NCBI GenBank assembly: GCA_964574985.1
Contig: CAZNPH010000003.1
Span: 124,001-188,000, forward strand
Source: CAZNPH01 sp964574985
Lineage (GTDB): Bacteria; Bacteroidota; Bacteroidia; Bacteroidales; SM23-62
Reading direction: 5' to 3'
DNA: 64,000 bases
Shown here: one piece after another, positions 9,370-17,545 of the stretch
Numbering within the stretch: the first letter of the stretch is position 1
How the letters are laid out: every line of letters begins with the position of its first letter
Translations under genes and position numbers: made by a program
Notes under the pieces: model-generated
Database searches by the model: none
What the model was told of the DNA's origin: nothing
Seen by the model: only the letters and a program-made list of their open reading frames with translations

Positions 9370-9996
9370 ATGACCCTGACCATTGTCATTGCAACCGTCC
9401 TGATATCCCTCGCTTGTTTTTCAAAAGAGGACTGGATGATAAAACTTATGCTGAATCCTTACCGGGCTTATCATAAAAAGGAGATTTACCGGCTCATTAC
9501 CCATGGTTTTCTCCATGCCGACTGGATCCATTTGATCATCAACATGCTGGTCCTGTTTTCTTTCGGCCGGAATGTAGAAAGGTGGTTTGAACAACTTCAG
9601 TATTCCGGTATGCTGGGGAGTCCCGGACTGGGGTACGGATTGCTGTATTTCGGCGGCATCATTGTCTCTTCACTGGTTTCCCTGGTCAAACACAAGGACA
9701 ATCCGGATTATAATTCAGTGGGAGCCTCCGGCGCAGTATCCGCAGTCATTTTTACCAGCATCTTTTTCATGCCCCTTGAAAAACTATTGTTTTTCGGGGT
9801 CATTCCCATTCCGGGCATCGTTTTTGCCGGTTTATACCTGATCTACTCCAGCTACATGAGCAAAAGAGGAAGAGACAACATCAACCATGATGCACACTTT
9901 ACAGGAGCCATTTTCGGGTTCGTCTTCCCTTTGTTTATCGATCCGGCATTGATCTCTCATTTCATCAGCCAGATCACCCAAAGCTTCTCCCCATGA
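9370..9996 (+). CDS. Rhomboid family intramembrane serine protease
   Basis: The 208-residue polytopic membrane protein carries the rhomboid signature. HGFLHADWIHLIINMLVL opens the core, the catalytic serine lies in SVGASGAVSAV, and the catalytic histidine lies in NHDAHFTGAIFG. About six membrane segments are visible. Such enzymes cleave transmembrane helices inside the membrane; the substrate is unknown. The gene lies 10 bases after holA and overlaps the next gene by four bases (ATGA). Confidence 0.93.
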   Translation: MTLTIVIATVLISLACFSKEDWMIKLMLNPYRAYHKKEIYRLITHGFLHADWIHLIINMLVLFSFGRNVERWFEQLQYSGMLGSPGLGYGLLYFGGIIVSSLVSLVKHKDNPDYNSVGASGAVSAVIFTSIFFMPLEKLLFFGVIPIPGIVFAGLYLIYSSYMSKRGRDNINHDAHFTGAIFGFVFPLFIDPALISHFISQITQSFSP

Positions 9997-10508
9997 CAGA
10001 AAATAAAAACAAAGCGGTTTTCCTTGACCGTGACGGGGTCATCAATGACAATCGCGGCCATCATTATATCACGGATCCCGGTGAACTGATTTTTAACCGC
10101 GGAATATTCGAAGCATTGAACAGATTGCAGGGTGCAGGATATTTGCTGATCATCATTTCCAATCAGGGATGTGTTTCCAGAGGAATATGCACCCCGCGGG
10201 ATGTTGAATATCTGCACCGGGAAATGTTGCAAATTTTATCTTCCCGCGGGATACAGATCACGGAAATATATTATTGCCCCCATCACCCTGACCATGAATC
10301 CTGCCTGTGCAGAAAACCCTCCGGACTTATGATTGAAAAAGCGCTGGCCAGATTCAGGATCGATCCGTCCAGTTCGGTTATGATCGGTGATCGGCCGGGA
10401 GATATCCAGGCGGCCAGATCTGCAGGGGTTCCGGGAATCCTGATGGAGTCCAATACAGATTTGCGTCCTCTGATCAGCCAATTTCTGAAAGAAAAAGATA
10501 CCCCATAG
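9993..10508 (+). CDS. gmhB: D-glycero-D-manno-heptose 1,7-bisphosphate 7-phosphatase (HAD family)
   Basis: The 171-residue HAD phosphatase has the nucleophile motif FLDRDGVIND and a closing motif MIGDRPGDIQAA. The zinc-binding loop YYCPHHPDHESCLCRKP supplies C, H, C and C ligands as in GmhB. It removes the 7-phosphate during ADP-heptose synthesis for the lipopolysaccharide core. The epimerase of the same pathway (hldD) is about 12 kb away in this window, which supports the assignment. The gene ends 14 bases from the convergent yqgE. Confidence 0.88.
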   Translation: MTENKNKAVFLDRDGVINDNRGHHYITDPGELIFNRGIFEALNRLQGAGYLLIIISNQGCVSRGICTPRDVEYLHREMLQILSSRGIQITEIYYCPHHPDHESCLCRKPSGLMIEKALARFRIDPSSSVMIGDRPGDIQAARSAGVPGILMESNTDLRPLISQFLKEKDTP

Positions 10509-10522
10509 ATGTGTTTGCCGGT

Positions 10523-11116
10523 TTAATTCAATCCCGGGTTTTCCGGGAAGTTGGTCCAAAGGGTATATTTGGAACCCAGTTTCTTCAGACTGGTCTTCCA
10601 GAGATCCTGTTTGCTGAGTGTTCCGGACATAATGGTTCCGGCATCCAGTTCACTGACCACCCATGCATTTTCGGACAGTTCATTATCCAGCTGTTTCGGT
10701 GACCAACCGGCATATCCCAGAAAGAACCTGATCTGATCTTTTCGGATGCTTTTCCCCCGGATCAGGTCCTTGACGATTTCAAAATCCCCACCCCAGTATA
10801 TATCCGTGCATACCCTGACGCTGTCAGGGATGGCTTCACCCAGTGCATGTATGAAATGGAGGGAATTGGTATTTACCGGTCCTCCGATCGATATGGGTGC
10901 ATCTATTTCCGGAAAATCATTGATCACCTCATTCACTTTCATGTCGATCGGTTTGTTCAGAACAAATCCAACCGATCCTTCTCCCGAGTGTTCGGTCAGA
11001 AGCACTACCGAACGCTTGAAATACGTGTCATTTAAGAAAGGTTCCGAAATCAGCACCCGTCCCTGTCTGGCTACCTTATTGTTTTCAATACTGAAAAAAT
11101 CAATGTTGAGGTTCAT
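10523..11116 (-). CDS. YqgE/AlgH family protein
   Basis: The 197-residue protein matches the YqgE/AlgH family (DUF179): GRVLISEPFLNDTYFKRSVV, then GSVGFVLNKP, the middle GGPV segment, and FFLGYAGWSPKQLDNEL. The molecular role of the family is not settled. The ATG at 11116 is chosen over an in-frame start at 11173 because a strong promoter lies between them (TTTG at 11178-11181, TAATTTTG at 11150-11157), so the longer form would begin upstream of its own transcript. Confidence 0.9.
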   Translation of the reverse strand: MNLNIDFFSIENNKVARQGRVLISEPFLNDTYFKRSVVLLTEHSGEGSVGFVLNKPIDMKVNEVINDFPEIDAPISIGGPVNTNSLHFIHALGEAIPDSVRVCTDIYWGGDFEIVKDLIRGKSIRKDQIRFFLGYAGWSPKQLDNELSENAWVVSELDAGTIMSGTLSKQDLWKTSLKKLGSKYTLWTNFPENPGLN

Positions 11117-11149
11117 CCGGATGCCTGTATGATTAACCTTGTCAATATA

Positions 11150-11181
11150 CAAAATTATTTTTTTAACGGCCATTTTTCAAA
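11150..11181 (-). promoter_or_regulatory. Bacteroidota-type promoter of yqgE
   Basis: On the reverse strand TTTG (11178-11181) is followed after 20 bases by TAATTTTG (11150-11157), a close match to the known Bacteroidota consensus TTTG / TAnnTTTG. Transcription would begin near 11145, leaving a leader of about 28 bases before the ATG at 11116. Confidence 0.65.
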
Positions 11182-11253
11182 TCTTTTTGCACGGAATAAT
11201 CGGATGATGAAATACAAATAAGTATATTCAAGCCGTCATTGCCTGATGATAAT

Positions 11254-11388
11254 ATGAAGCTCCCATCACCAATCCAACGGCAAGCAACAGGGCAAAGACA
11301 AAAGACAATGAAGATTTTGACCAGCACCGGTATTAAAGGTGGGGCTTCGCCGGTCCGGAATGTGGACAGCATACGGGTGGCCGGCAAC
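11254..11388 (-). repeat. Dispersed intergenic repeat, copy B
   Basis: On the reverse strand the first block runs from GTTGCCGGCC (11379-11388) through GTCCACATTCCG to GACCGGCGAAG (11345-11355). The second block at 11254-11284 reads CTTGCCGTTGGATTGGTGATG and ends GGAGCTTCAT. The spacer between the blocks is about 30 bases longer than in copies A and C. The change of GGCC to GACC in the right arm still pairs with the left arm by G-U, so the hairpin is largely kept. Confidence 0.65.
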
Positions 11389-11457
11389 AAAAAATCATGA
11401 GCTTTGAACTGATATTACGACAGGATCTTAATCAAGCGTTGAACTAAATACCGGTTC

Positions 11458-12948
11458 GTGAAAGAATCAGCCAAAAAACCTACACTTATTCAGGCTTTTG
11501 TCCCCATTCTCTGTCTGATCACCCTGCTGGTCCTGAACGTGATGTTCTTCAGGGAAGACACCCTTTCGGGAGCAAACCAGATTGCCCTGATTCTTTCTGC
11601 CGGTGTGGCCGGACTGGTGGCCGCCAGGATGAACCTGAACTGGAGAATCATCAGATCGGGCATAATAAAGAGCATAGGATCGGCAATGCCCGCCATGCTC
11701 ATACTTTTGCTGATCGGCTCCCTGGCCGGGACCTGGTTGCTGAGCGGGGTGGTCCCGGCATTGATCTACTATGGATTGAAAATCCTGCATCCGAAAATTT
11801 TCCTTTTTGCTGCAGTTGTGGTTTGTGCCATTGTTTCCCTGGCCACCGGAAGTTCATGGTCGACCATCGCGACCATCGGGATCGCGCTGACCGGCATTGG
11901 GAAGGCTCACGGCATGAACAGCGGACTGGTGGCCGGAGCGGTTATTTCAGGTGCTTATTTCGGGGACAAGATGTCTCCCCTGTCAGACACAACCAATCTG
12001 GCTCCTGCCATGGCGGGAACCGACCTGTTTACACACATCCGGTATATGATGATCACCACCGTTCCCAGCATGTCCATTACCCTGATCATTTTTATGATCA
12101 TCGGATTTGCAGGACACCACCAGGGAAACCAGACCCAGGTCATACACGTGTCCACGGCCATACAAGATCATTTCAATCTGTCTCCCTTCCTTTTTATTGT
12201 TCCCGCTCTTTTGATCTATGTGATCGTCAAAAAGGTGCCGCCTTTGCCATCTCTCCTGTTCGGAACCCTCCTGGGCGCCCTGTTTGCCGTTATTTTTCAA
12301 CCCGGTGTGGTCAGACAGGTTTCCGGGATTACCGGCAATATGTTCAAAGCATCCTACATGGCCATCATGAAAGCGATTTACGGAACAATCGGAATAGAAA
12401 CCGGCAACCATACGGTCAACGATCTGCTGACCACCGATGGCATGGCCGGGATGCTGAATACCATCTGGCTGATCATTTCGGCCATGATTTTCGGCGGGGT
12501 TATGGAGGTAGCCGGACTGCTGGCCAGGATTTCCGGTGCCATAATCCGGCTCGCCCGTTCAACGGCATCGCTCATCGCATCTACCGCAGCCACCTGCATT
12601 TTTTTCAACATCACCGCATCGGATCAGTATATTTCCATCGTGGTTCCCGGGAGAATGTATGCAAAAACATACAGGGAAAGGGGATACAAGCCCGAAGTAT
12701 TAAGCAGGACACTCGAGGATTCGGGAACGGTCACATCCGTGCTGATTCCATGGAACACCGGAGGAGCAACACAGGCCAAAGTGCTTGGTGTCCCCACCAT
12801 GACCTACCTGCCTTATTGCTTCTTCAATCTGATCAGTCCTCTGATGACCGTTCTGATCGCCTCGGTCAACTATAGAATCCGGAAGATATCCGGGCAAAAT
12901 GAAAAAGAAGTGCAAGTGCATACAGGGGACGAAAGACCGGAATACTGA
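11458..12948 (+). CDS. Na+/H+ antiporter, NhaC family
   Basis: The 496-residue protein has around a dozen hydrophobic segments and the NhaC signature GAYFGDKMSPLSDTTNLAPA. Other family stretches are ATGSSWSTIATIGIALTGIG and TVTSVLIPWNTGGATQAKVL. It should exchange external protons for internal Na+ across the inner membrane. The start is a GTG; no nearby in-frame ATG precedes the first membrane segment. It faces the convergent Na+-pumping NQR operon, which would supply the sodium gradient, and a small membrane protein gene follows after 6 bases. Confidence 0.9.
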   Translation: MKESAKKPTLIQAFVPILCLITLLVLNVMFFREDTLSGANQIALILSAGVAGLVAARMNLNWRIIRSGIIKSIGSAMPAMLILLLIGSLAGTWLLSGVVPALIYYGLKILHPKIFLFAAVVVCAIVSLATGSSWSTIATIGIALTGIGKAHGMNSGLVAGAVISGAYFGDKMSPLSDTTNLAPAMAGTDLFTHIRYMMITTVPSMSITLIIFMIIGFAGHHQGNQTQVIHVSTAIQDHFNLSPFLFIVPALLIYVIVKKVPPLPSLLFGTLLGALFAVIFQPGVVRQVSGITGNMFKASYMAIMKAIYGTIGIETGNHTVNDLLTTDGMAGMLNTIWLIISAMIFGGVMEVAGLLARISGAIIRLARSTASLIASTAATCIFFNITASDQYISIVVPGRMYAKTYRERGYKPEVLSRTLEDSGTVTSVLIPWNTGGATQAKVLGVPTMTYLPYCFFNLISPLMTVLIASVNYRIRKISGQNEKEVQVHTGDERPEY

Positions 12949-12954
12949 AACCGC

Positions 12955-13194
12955 ATGTTCATCAAACTTCTCATATTGTCCGTCTTGTTGCTGGCCATAG
13001 CCGTTGCCGCCATGGCCATCCGTATGCTGCTGGTCAGGGGAGGAAAGTTTCCTGTATTTTCCATCGGCAGGAATACAAATATGCATAAAAAGGGCATCCG
13101 TTGTCCGGCAAGTGAAGAAATATGCCGGCGGAAAAGGCAGCTTTCGGGAGGCTGCTGTTACTCTCACCGGGGCAGGTTCAATCGGCCAGAATGA
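12955..13194 (+). CDS. Small single-span membrane protein with four cysteines (NqrM-like candidate)
   Basis: The 79-residue protein has one N-terminal membrane helix (about residues 3-27), then FPVFSIGRN and a cytosolic basic tail with cysteines at 50, 57, 67 and 68. It follows the antiporter gene by 6 bases and its last 17 bases overlap the convergent apbE. Similar short membrane proteins occur in Bacteroidota. One N-terminal helix plus four cysteines also describes NqrM (DUF539), which helps build the iron centre of Na+-NQR. That assignment rests on layout and location, not on proven homology. Confidence 0.6.
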   Translation: MFIKLLILSVLLLAIAVAAMAIRMLLVRGGKFPVFSIGRNTNMHKKGIRCPASEEICRRKRQLSGGCCYSHRGRFNRPE

Positions 13195-14275
13195 ATTTCT
13201 TCATGCCGGAAGTATGCTTAACCCGGAAATTCCCCGCTTCATCATTGTATATAAAATAGGCTTCCAGCCCCGGATCCTTCTCCACAACTTCCATGCTGCT
13301 GTCGAGCCCCATCACCATGAATGCCGTAGCCCAGGCATCGGCCACGATGCAATCCCTGCTCAGTACGGTTGCGCTCAGCAGGTTGTGCCTGACAGGGAAA
13401 CCGGTTTCCGGATCAATGGTATGGGCATATTTAACACCGTTTTCTACATAAAATCTCCGGTAATTGCCCGATGTGGCCAATGATTGATTTTTCAACCGGA
13501 CAATGGCCTGCAAATGACGCCCCGGTTGCAGATTTCCTTCCACGGGTTTGTCGATCCCCACCCGCCATATCTTTCCCTTTTCATTCCTTCCCTTTGCCTT
13601 CACCTCGCCCCCGATCTCCACAAGATAATTTCTGATCTGCCTGTATTCAAGAAAACCGGCAATATAATCTGCCGAATACCCCTGTGCAATCCCGTTCACG
13701 TCAAGCATGATACCGGGGTTATCCTTGATCAGTTTGCCTTCCCTGATCCTGATCTTATCCATTCCCACATGCATCAACAGACTGTCGATCAATGCGCTGT
13801 CAACAGACGCACGTTCTGTGAATCCGAAACCCCAGGCATTGACCACCGGAGCAACCGTCATATCAAAAGCTCCTCCGGACCGCTCATAGACATCCTTTCC
13901 TACCCGGATCACCCGCCTCACCAGGAAATCAATCCGGTCATAGGGTCTGTTGCAATTGATCGCCGAGATCAGGGAAGAAGAATCGTAAGTGGACAGGGAA
14001 AGATCGAAAACATGGAGGAGACTGTCGATTATGTGCCCATAATCCAGGCTGTCGGGTGATTGATAGGTAATATGATAACTGGTTCCCTGGGTGAAACCTG
14101 CCAGTTTGATATATACCCCGGGCTCTTTGCGAATGCATGAGGCAAACAACAGCAGGCCCAAAATACCCGCGAAAAGCAAACGGATCCACCCGGGTAAAAA
14201 GTGGCAATGCCGGACATGTTCCGGGGATGAGAATCTCCTGTCAGGCGCCAAAATCATCGAAGTCGACCATTTCAT
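13178..14275 (-). CDS. apbE: FAD:protein FMN transferase (lipoprotein)
   Basis: The 365-residue enzyme attaches FMN through a phosphoester bond to threonines of NqrB and NqrC. Family motifs are IMLDVNGIAQGYSADYI, YLVEIGGEVKAKG, HTIDPETGFPV and VADAWATAFMVMG. A lipobox (LLLFASC) indicates a lipoprotein facing the periplasm, where flavinylation occurs. The ATG at 14275 has GGGGG 6-10 bases upstream; another at 14257 is possible, and both overlap the end of nqrF. It is the last gene of the nqr operon, which fits its substrates. Confidence 0.93.
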   Translation of the reverse strand: MKWSTSMILAPDRRFSSPEHVRHCHFLPGWIRLLFAGILGLLLFASCIRKEPGVYIKLAGFTQGTSYHITYQSPDSLDYGHIIDSLLHVFDLSLSTYDSSSLISAINCNRPYDRIDFLVRRVIRVGKDVYERSGGAFDMTVAPVVNAWGFGFTERASVDSALIDSLLMHVGMDKIRIREGKLIKDNPGIMLDVNGIAQGYSADYIAGFLEYRQIRNYLVEIGGEVKAKGRNEKGKIWRVGIDKPVEGNLQPGRHLQAIVRLKNQSLATSGNYRRFYVENGVKYAHTIDPETGFPVRHNLLSATVLSRDCIVADAWATAFMVMGLDSSMEVVEKDPGLEAYFIYNDEAGNFRVKHTSGMKKFILAD

Positions 14276-15497
14276 CGGGTACCCCCAGATCATATAACAT
14301 CTTCTGAACCGCATCGTTCATCATGGGAGGTCCACAGAGATAATATTCAATTTCTTCCGGTTCCTCGAGTTTGCTCAGGTACTCATCATATACAACCTGG
14401 TGAATGAAACCGGTCAAACCCTCCCAGTGATCTTCCGGTTTGGGTTCCGAAAGTGCAATACGGAAACTGAAATTGGAGAATTTCTTCTCGATCTTTCTGA
14501 AATCCTCTTCATAGAATATTTCCCTCAATGATCTGGCGCCGTACCAATAACTTACCTTCCTGTTGGTTTTCAGGGTATGGAACAAATGAAAAATATGCGA
14601 CCGGAGGGGTGCCATGCCGGCTCCTCCCCCGATATATACCATCTCATTTTCCGTATCCTTGATGAAGAATTCCCCGTAAGGTCCGGATATCTGTACCTTA
14701 TCACCCGGCTTCCTTGAAAAAATATAAGAAGAACAGATGCCCGGATTGACATGTTTAAACCTTCCCTTCGCCCTGTCCCAGGGCGGAGTTGCAATCCTGA
14801 CATTCAGCATGATGATGTTTCCTTCGGCAGGATGATTGGCCATGGAATATGCCCTGAAGGTTTCTTCCGTATTTTTCATTTTCAGATCCCACATATTGTA
14901 TTGGTCCCACTCGTCCCTGAATTCCTCTTCCACATGGATATCCCTGGCAAAATCCACTTCGATCCCGGGCACATCGATCTGGATATAGCCACCCGGTTTG
15001 AAATCCATTTTTTCACCTTTCGGCATCCTCACCACAAATTCCTTTATGAAAGTGGCCACATTCCGGTTGGAAACCACTTCGCATTCCCATTTTTTGATGC
15101 CCATCACCTCTTCGGGCACCCTGATCACCATATCGTTCCTGATCTTGACCTGACAGCCCAAACGCCAGTGTTCCTGCTGTTCCTTTCGGGTAAAAAAACC
15201 GGTTTCTGTGGGCAAAATGTCTCCTCCCCCTTCCAGCACCTGGCATTTACACATCCCGCAGGTCCCGCCACCTCCGCAGGCGGAAGGCAAATATATGCCC
15301 CGGTCCGACAATGTGGCCAGTATGGTATTCCCGGGATCGACCTTATATTCATTGTCGTTTACTTTCAAATTCACCTCTCCCTGGGGGGTCAGTTTTGCCC
15401 TGGCATAAAGCAGAACAATCACCAGAAGCAGGATTACCACCAGGAAAACCAGTATGCTGATAAGGATAACGGTTGCTTGTGACGACAATATGATCAT
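14241..15497 (-). CDS. nqrF: Na+-translocating NADH:quinone reductase subunit F
   Basis: The 418-residue subunit takes electrons from NADH. It has an N-terminal membrane helix, a 2Fe-2S domain with CGGGGTCGMCKCQV and a fourth cysteine in RLGCQV, the FAD-binding RAYSMAN, the NADH-binding GGGAGMAPLRSH, and the C-terminal CGPPMM. The length fits the family. The gene is sixth in the nqrABCDEF order, 23 bases after nqrE, and overlaps apbE. Confidence 0.97.
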   Translation of the reverse strand: MIILSSQATVILISILVFLVVILLLVIVLLYARAKLTPQGEVNLKVNDNEYKVDPGNTILATLSDRGIYLPSACGGGGTCGMCKCQVLEGGGDILPTETGFFTRKEQQEHWRLGCQVKIRNDMVIRVPEEVMGIKKWECEVVSNRNVATFIKEFVVRMPKGEKMDFKPGGYIQIDVPGIEVDFARDIHVEEEFRDEWDQYNMWDLKMKNTEETFRAYSMANHPAEGNIIMLNVRIATPPWDRAKGRFKHVNPGICSSYIFSRKPGDKVQISGPYGEFFIKDTENEMVYIGGGAGMAPLRSHIFHLFHTLKTNRKVSYWYGARSLREIFYEEDFRKIEKKFSNFSFRIALSEPKPEDHWEGLTGFIHQVVYDEYLSKLEEPEEIEYYLCGPPMMNDAVQKMLYDLGVPDEMVDFDDFGA

Positions 15498-15520
15498 CTT
15501 ACACAGAATTCAATGAATTG

Positions 15521-16138
15521 TTATAACTTGATCCCGGCAAAGCTCATAAAGGCAATGCCCATCAATCCGGTAATAATGAATGTGATCCCCAGTCCCCTCA
15601 AGGGCGCCGGCACATTCGAATACCTGATTTTTTCCCTGATGGCCGCGATTCCGACAATGGCCAGAAACCATCCGACCCCTGAACCCAATCCGAACACGGT
15701 CGCTTCGGCAATGGATGTATACTCCCTTTCCTGCATGAAGAGAGATCCCCCGAGGATCGCACAATTCACGGCAATAAGCGGGAGGAAGATCCCCAGGGAG
15801 GTATACAGGGTGGGTGAGAATTTTTCGATGACCATTTCCACAAGCTGCACCATGGAAGCGATTACCGCAATAAACATGATGTAACCCAGGAAACTCAGGT
15901 CAACATCTGCAAATCCGGAACCCAGCCAGGACAGCGCTCCGGGTTTCAACAGGTAATTCTCAAGCAGGTAATTGATGGGGACCGTTATGCCCAGGACAAA
16001 AATGACCGCCAGACCTAAGCCTGTGGATGTTTTTACGGTTTTTGACACCGCAAGATATGAACACATGCCCAGGAAATAGGCGAATATCATATTGTCTATG
16101 AAAATAGACTTGACGAAGATACTGACCAGATTCTCCAT
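15521..16138 (-). CDS. nqrE: Na+-translocating NADH:quinone reductase subunit E
   Basis: The 205-residue integral membrane subunit has about six helices. The family cysteine motifs appear as FLGMCSYLAVSK near the N terminus and VNCAILGGSLFM in the middle; the homologous NqrD/NqrE pair holds an iron centre between them. Other family features are GSGVGWFLAIVGIAAIREK and the final ITGLMGIAFMSF. It lies 6 bases after nqrD. Confidence 0.97.
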   Translation of the reverse strand: MENLVSIFVKSIFIDNMIFAYFLGMCSYLAVSKTVKTSTGLGLAVIFVLGITVPINYLLENYLLKPGALSWLGSGFADVDLSFLGYIMFIAVIASMVQLVEMVIEKFSPTLYTSLGIFLPLIAVNCAILGGSLFMQEREYTSIAEATVFGLGSGVGWFLAIVGIAAIREKIRYSNVPAPLRGLGITFIITGLMGIAFMSFAGIKL

Positions 16139-16144
16139 ATTGGT

Positions 16145-16795
16145 TTAGCTTTGGCTGTTTTCTATCAGATCATTGTTCCGGCTGCGTTGTATCCATATAA
16201 TGATCCCGACGGTGATCAGGGCCATGGGTGGCAGGATCATAAGTCCGTTGTCCATATACCCGAACTCATAAAAGGACTCTGGGATCACCCGAATGTCCCA
16301 CAATGTTCCGGAACCAAGCAGTTCCCTGAAAAAAGCGACCACGATCAGGATGAGTCCGTACCCCGAGGCATTACCCACACCGTCCAGAAAAGCCGGCCAG
16401 GGTTTGTTGCTCAGGGCAAAAGCCTCCAGTCTGCCCATAATGATGCAGTTGGTGATGATCAAACCCACAAAAACAGACAGTTGCTGACTCACCTGATAGG
16501 CAAAGGCCTGCAGTATTTCATCCACCAGGATCACCAGGGTGGCGATCACGGTCAGCTGAACGATGATGCGTATCCGCGGGGGGATTTTTTTCCTGAGCAC
16601 AGAGATCACCACATTGGAAATGGCCAGAACGGCGATCACCGACAGGGTCATGACCACCGAATTTTCCAGCTTGACCGTAATGGCCAGCGCCGAACATATC
16701 CCCAGCACCTGCACGGTGATCGGATTCTCCTTGTTCAGGGGATTGAGAAGAAGCTTGATGTTTTTGGATGAAAACAATGGTTCCTGGTCACTCAT
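16145..16795 (-). CDS. nqrD: Na+-translocating NADH:quinone reductase subunit D
   Basis: The 216-residue membrane subunit is homologous to NqrE. The motifs LGICSALAITVKLENS and ITNCIIMGRLEAFA supply the cysteines of the shared iron centre. The ATG at 16795 is preferred to an in-frame start at 16834, because it overlaps the nqrC stop by 8 bases (ATGAGTGA), a typical coupled junction, whereas the longer form would run far into nqrC. Confidence 0.97.
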   Translation of the reverse strand: MSDQEPLFSSKNIKLLLNPLNKENPITVQVLGICSALAITVKLENSVVMTLSVIAVLAISNVVISVLRKKIPPRIRIIVQLTVIATLVILVDEILQAFAYQVSQQLSVFVGLIITNCIIMGRLEAFALSNKPWPAFLDGVGNASGYGLILIVVAFFRELLGSGTLWDIRVIPESFYEFGYMDNGLMILPPMALITVGIIIWIQRSRNNDLIENSQS

Positions 16796-17519
16796 GATCG
16801 CTGGATTTTTTAAAATAGGGGACATAAAGGTCAAGACAGGCCTTCAGCATTTCTTCCACCGAAGTGCTGGTAATGGTGCCGCCTGAAATGGCATCCACGG
16901 CATACTTATTGTCCCCGGCCACATCTTTTTTGGAAACTTCGATGGAAACGAATTTTCCCTGTTCATCGAATATGAGTTTGCCGCGGAATTGACTTTCAAA
17001 CATGTCGGTGGCAATCTCTGCCCCCAGACCGGGTGTCTCCTTTTCATGGGAAAAATTGACTCCGTATACCGTGGTCATATCCTCATGAAAACTTATATAT
17101 CCCCATATGGGGCCCCACAAGCCCTTTCCCCTCAGGGGAAAAATGAATTTGTATTCCCCCCCGCCGGAAGAAAAAATAAAAACCGGCAGATTCCTTTTTT
17201 CCGGAGGTTTGGCAAGTTCTTCCTTCATATTTACCTCAAAAGCATCCACACCCTCACGCTTGTTCCCCTCCGGGTCAATTACACAGCTTTCGGTAATTAC
17301 CTCATCGTACAGCTGCTCAATATAGCGGTCCCTGTTCTTTACCTCTGAAAGATCCTCCGCCATTCGGACGGACCTCAGAATATCCGTTTTCTTCACGATC
17401 TCAACATTCTTTTCCTGTATGGGACGAAGCTGCACAGCCACAAAGGACAGAAGGGCAGCCACGATGGTCACCATGGCCGAGGAAAAAAGAAATATATATG
17501 TACTGGAAAATCTTTTCAT
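16788..17519 (-). CDS. nqrC: Na+-translocating NADH:quinone reductase subunit C
   Basis: The 243-residue subunit has one N-terminal membrane helix and a periplasmic FMN-binding domain. The flavinylation motif is SGGTITSTSVEEML, where the threonine carries FMN added by ApbE. The stretch KGLWGPIWGYI followed by HEKETPGLGAEI is also typical. It lies 26 bases after nqrB and overlaps nqrD by 8 bases. Confidence 0.96.
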   Translation of the reverse strand: MKRFSSTYIFLFSSAMVTIVAALLSFVAVQLRPIQEKNVEIVKKTDILRSVRMAEDLSEVKNRDRYIEQLYDEVITESCVIDPEGNKREGVDAFEVNMKEELAKPPEKRNLPVFIFSSGGGEYKFIFPLRGKGLWGPIWGYISFHEDMTTVYGVNFSHEKETPGLGAEIATDMFESQFRGKLIFDEQGKFVSIEVSKKDVAGDNKYAVDAISGGTITSTSVEEMLKACLDLYVPYFKKSSDHE

Positions 17520-17545
17520 TGCCTGATACGCGTTAATATCTGCAC

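Larger units (their letters stand above)
11117..11457. other. 341-base divergent intergenic region
   Basis: This stretch separates yqgE (left, reverse) from the antiporter gene (right, forward). It contains the yqgE promoter at 11150-11181 and repeat copy B at 11254-11388. No convincing promoter box was seen for the antiporter gene. A 75-codon reverse frame at 11163-11390 lies mostly inside the repeat and is not accepted as a gene. Confidence 0.6.

Noticed and set aside
11163..11390. 75-codon reverse ORF in the yqgE-antiporter gap
   Set aside because: Most of it lies in the dispersed repeat, and the corresponding frames in the other copies are broken. It spans the yqgE promoter.
11823..12875. 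350-codon forward frame inside the antiporter gene
   Set aside because: Its product is rich in His and Arg without domain features, while the overlapping frame encodes a clear NhaC antiporter.
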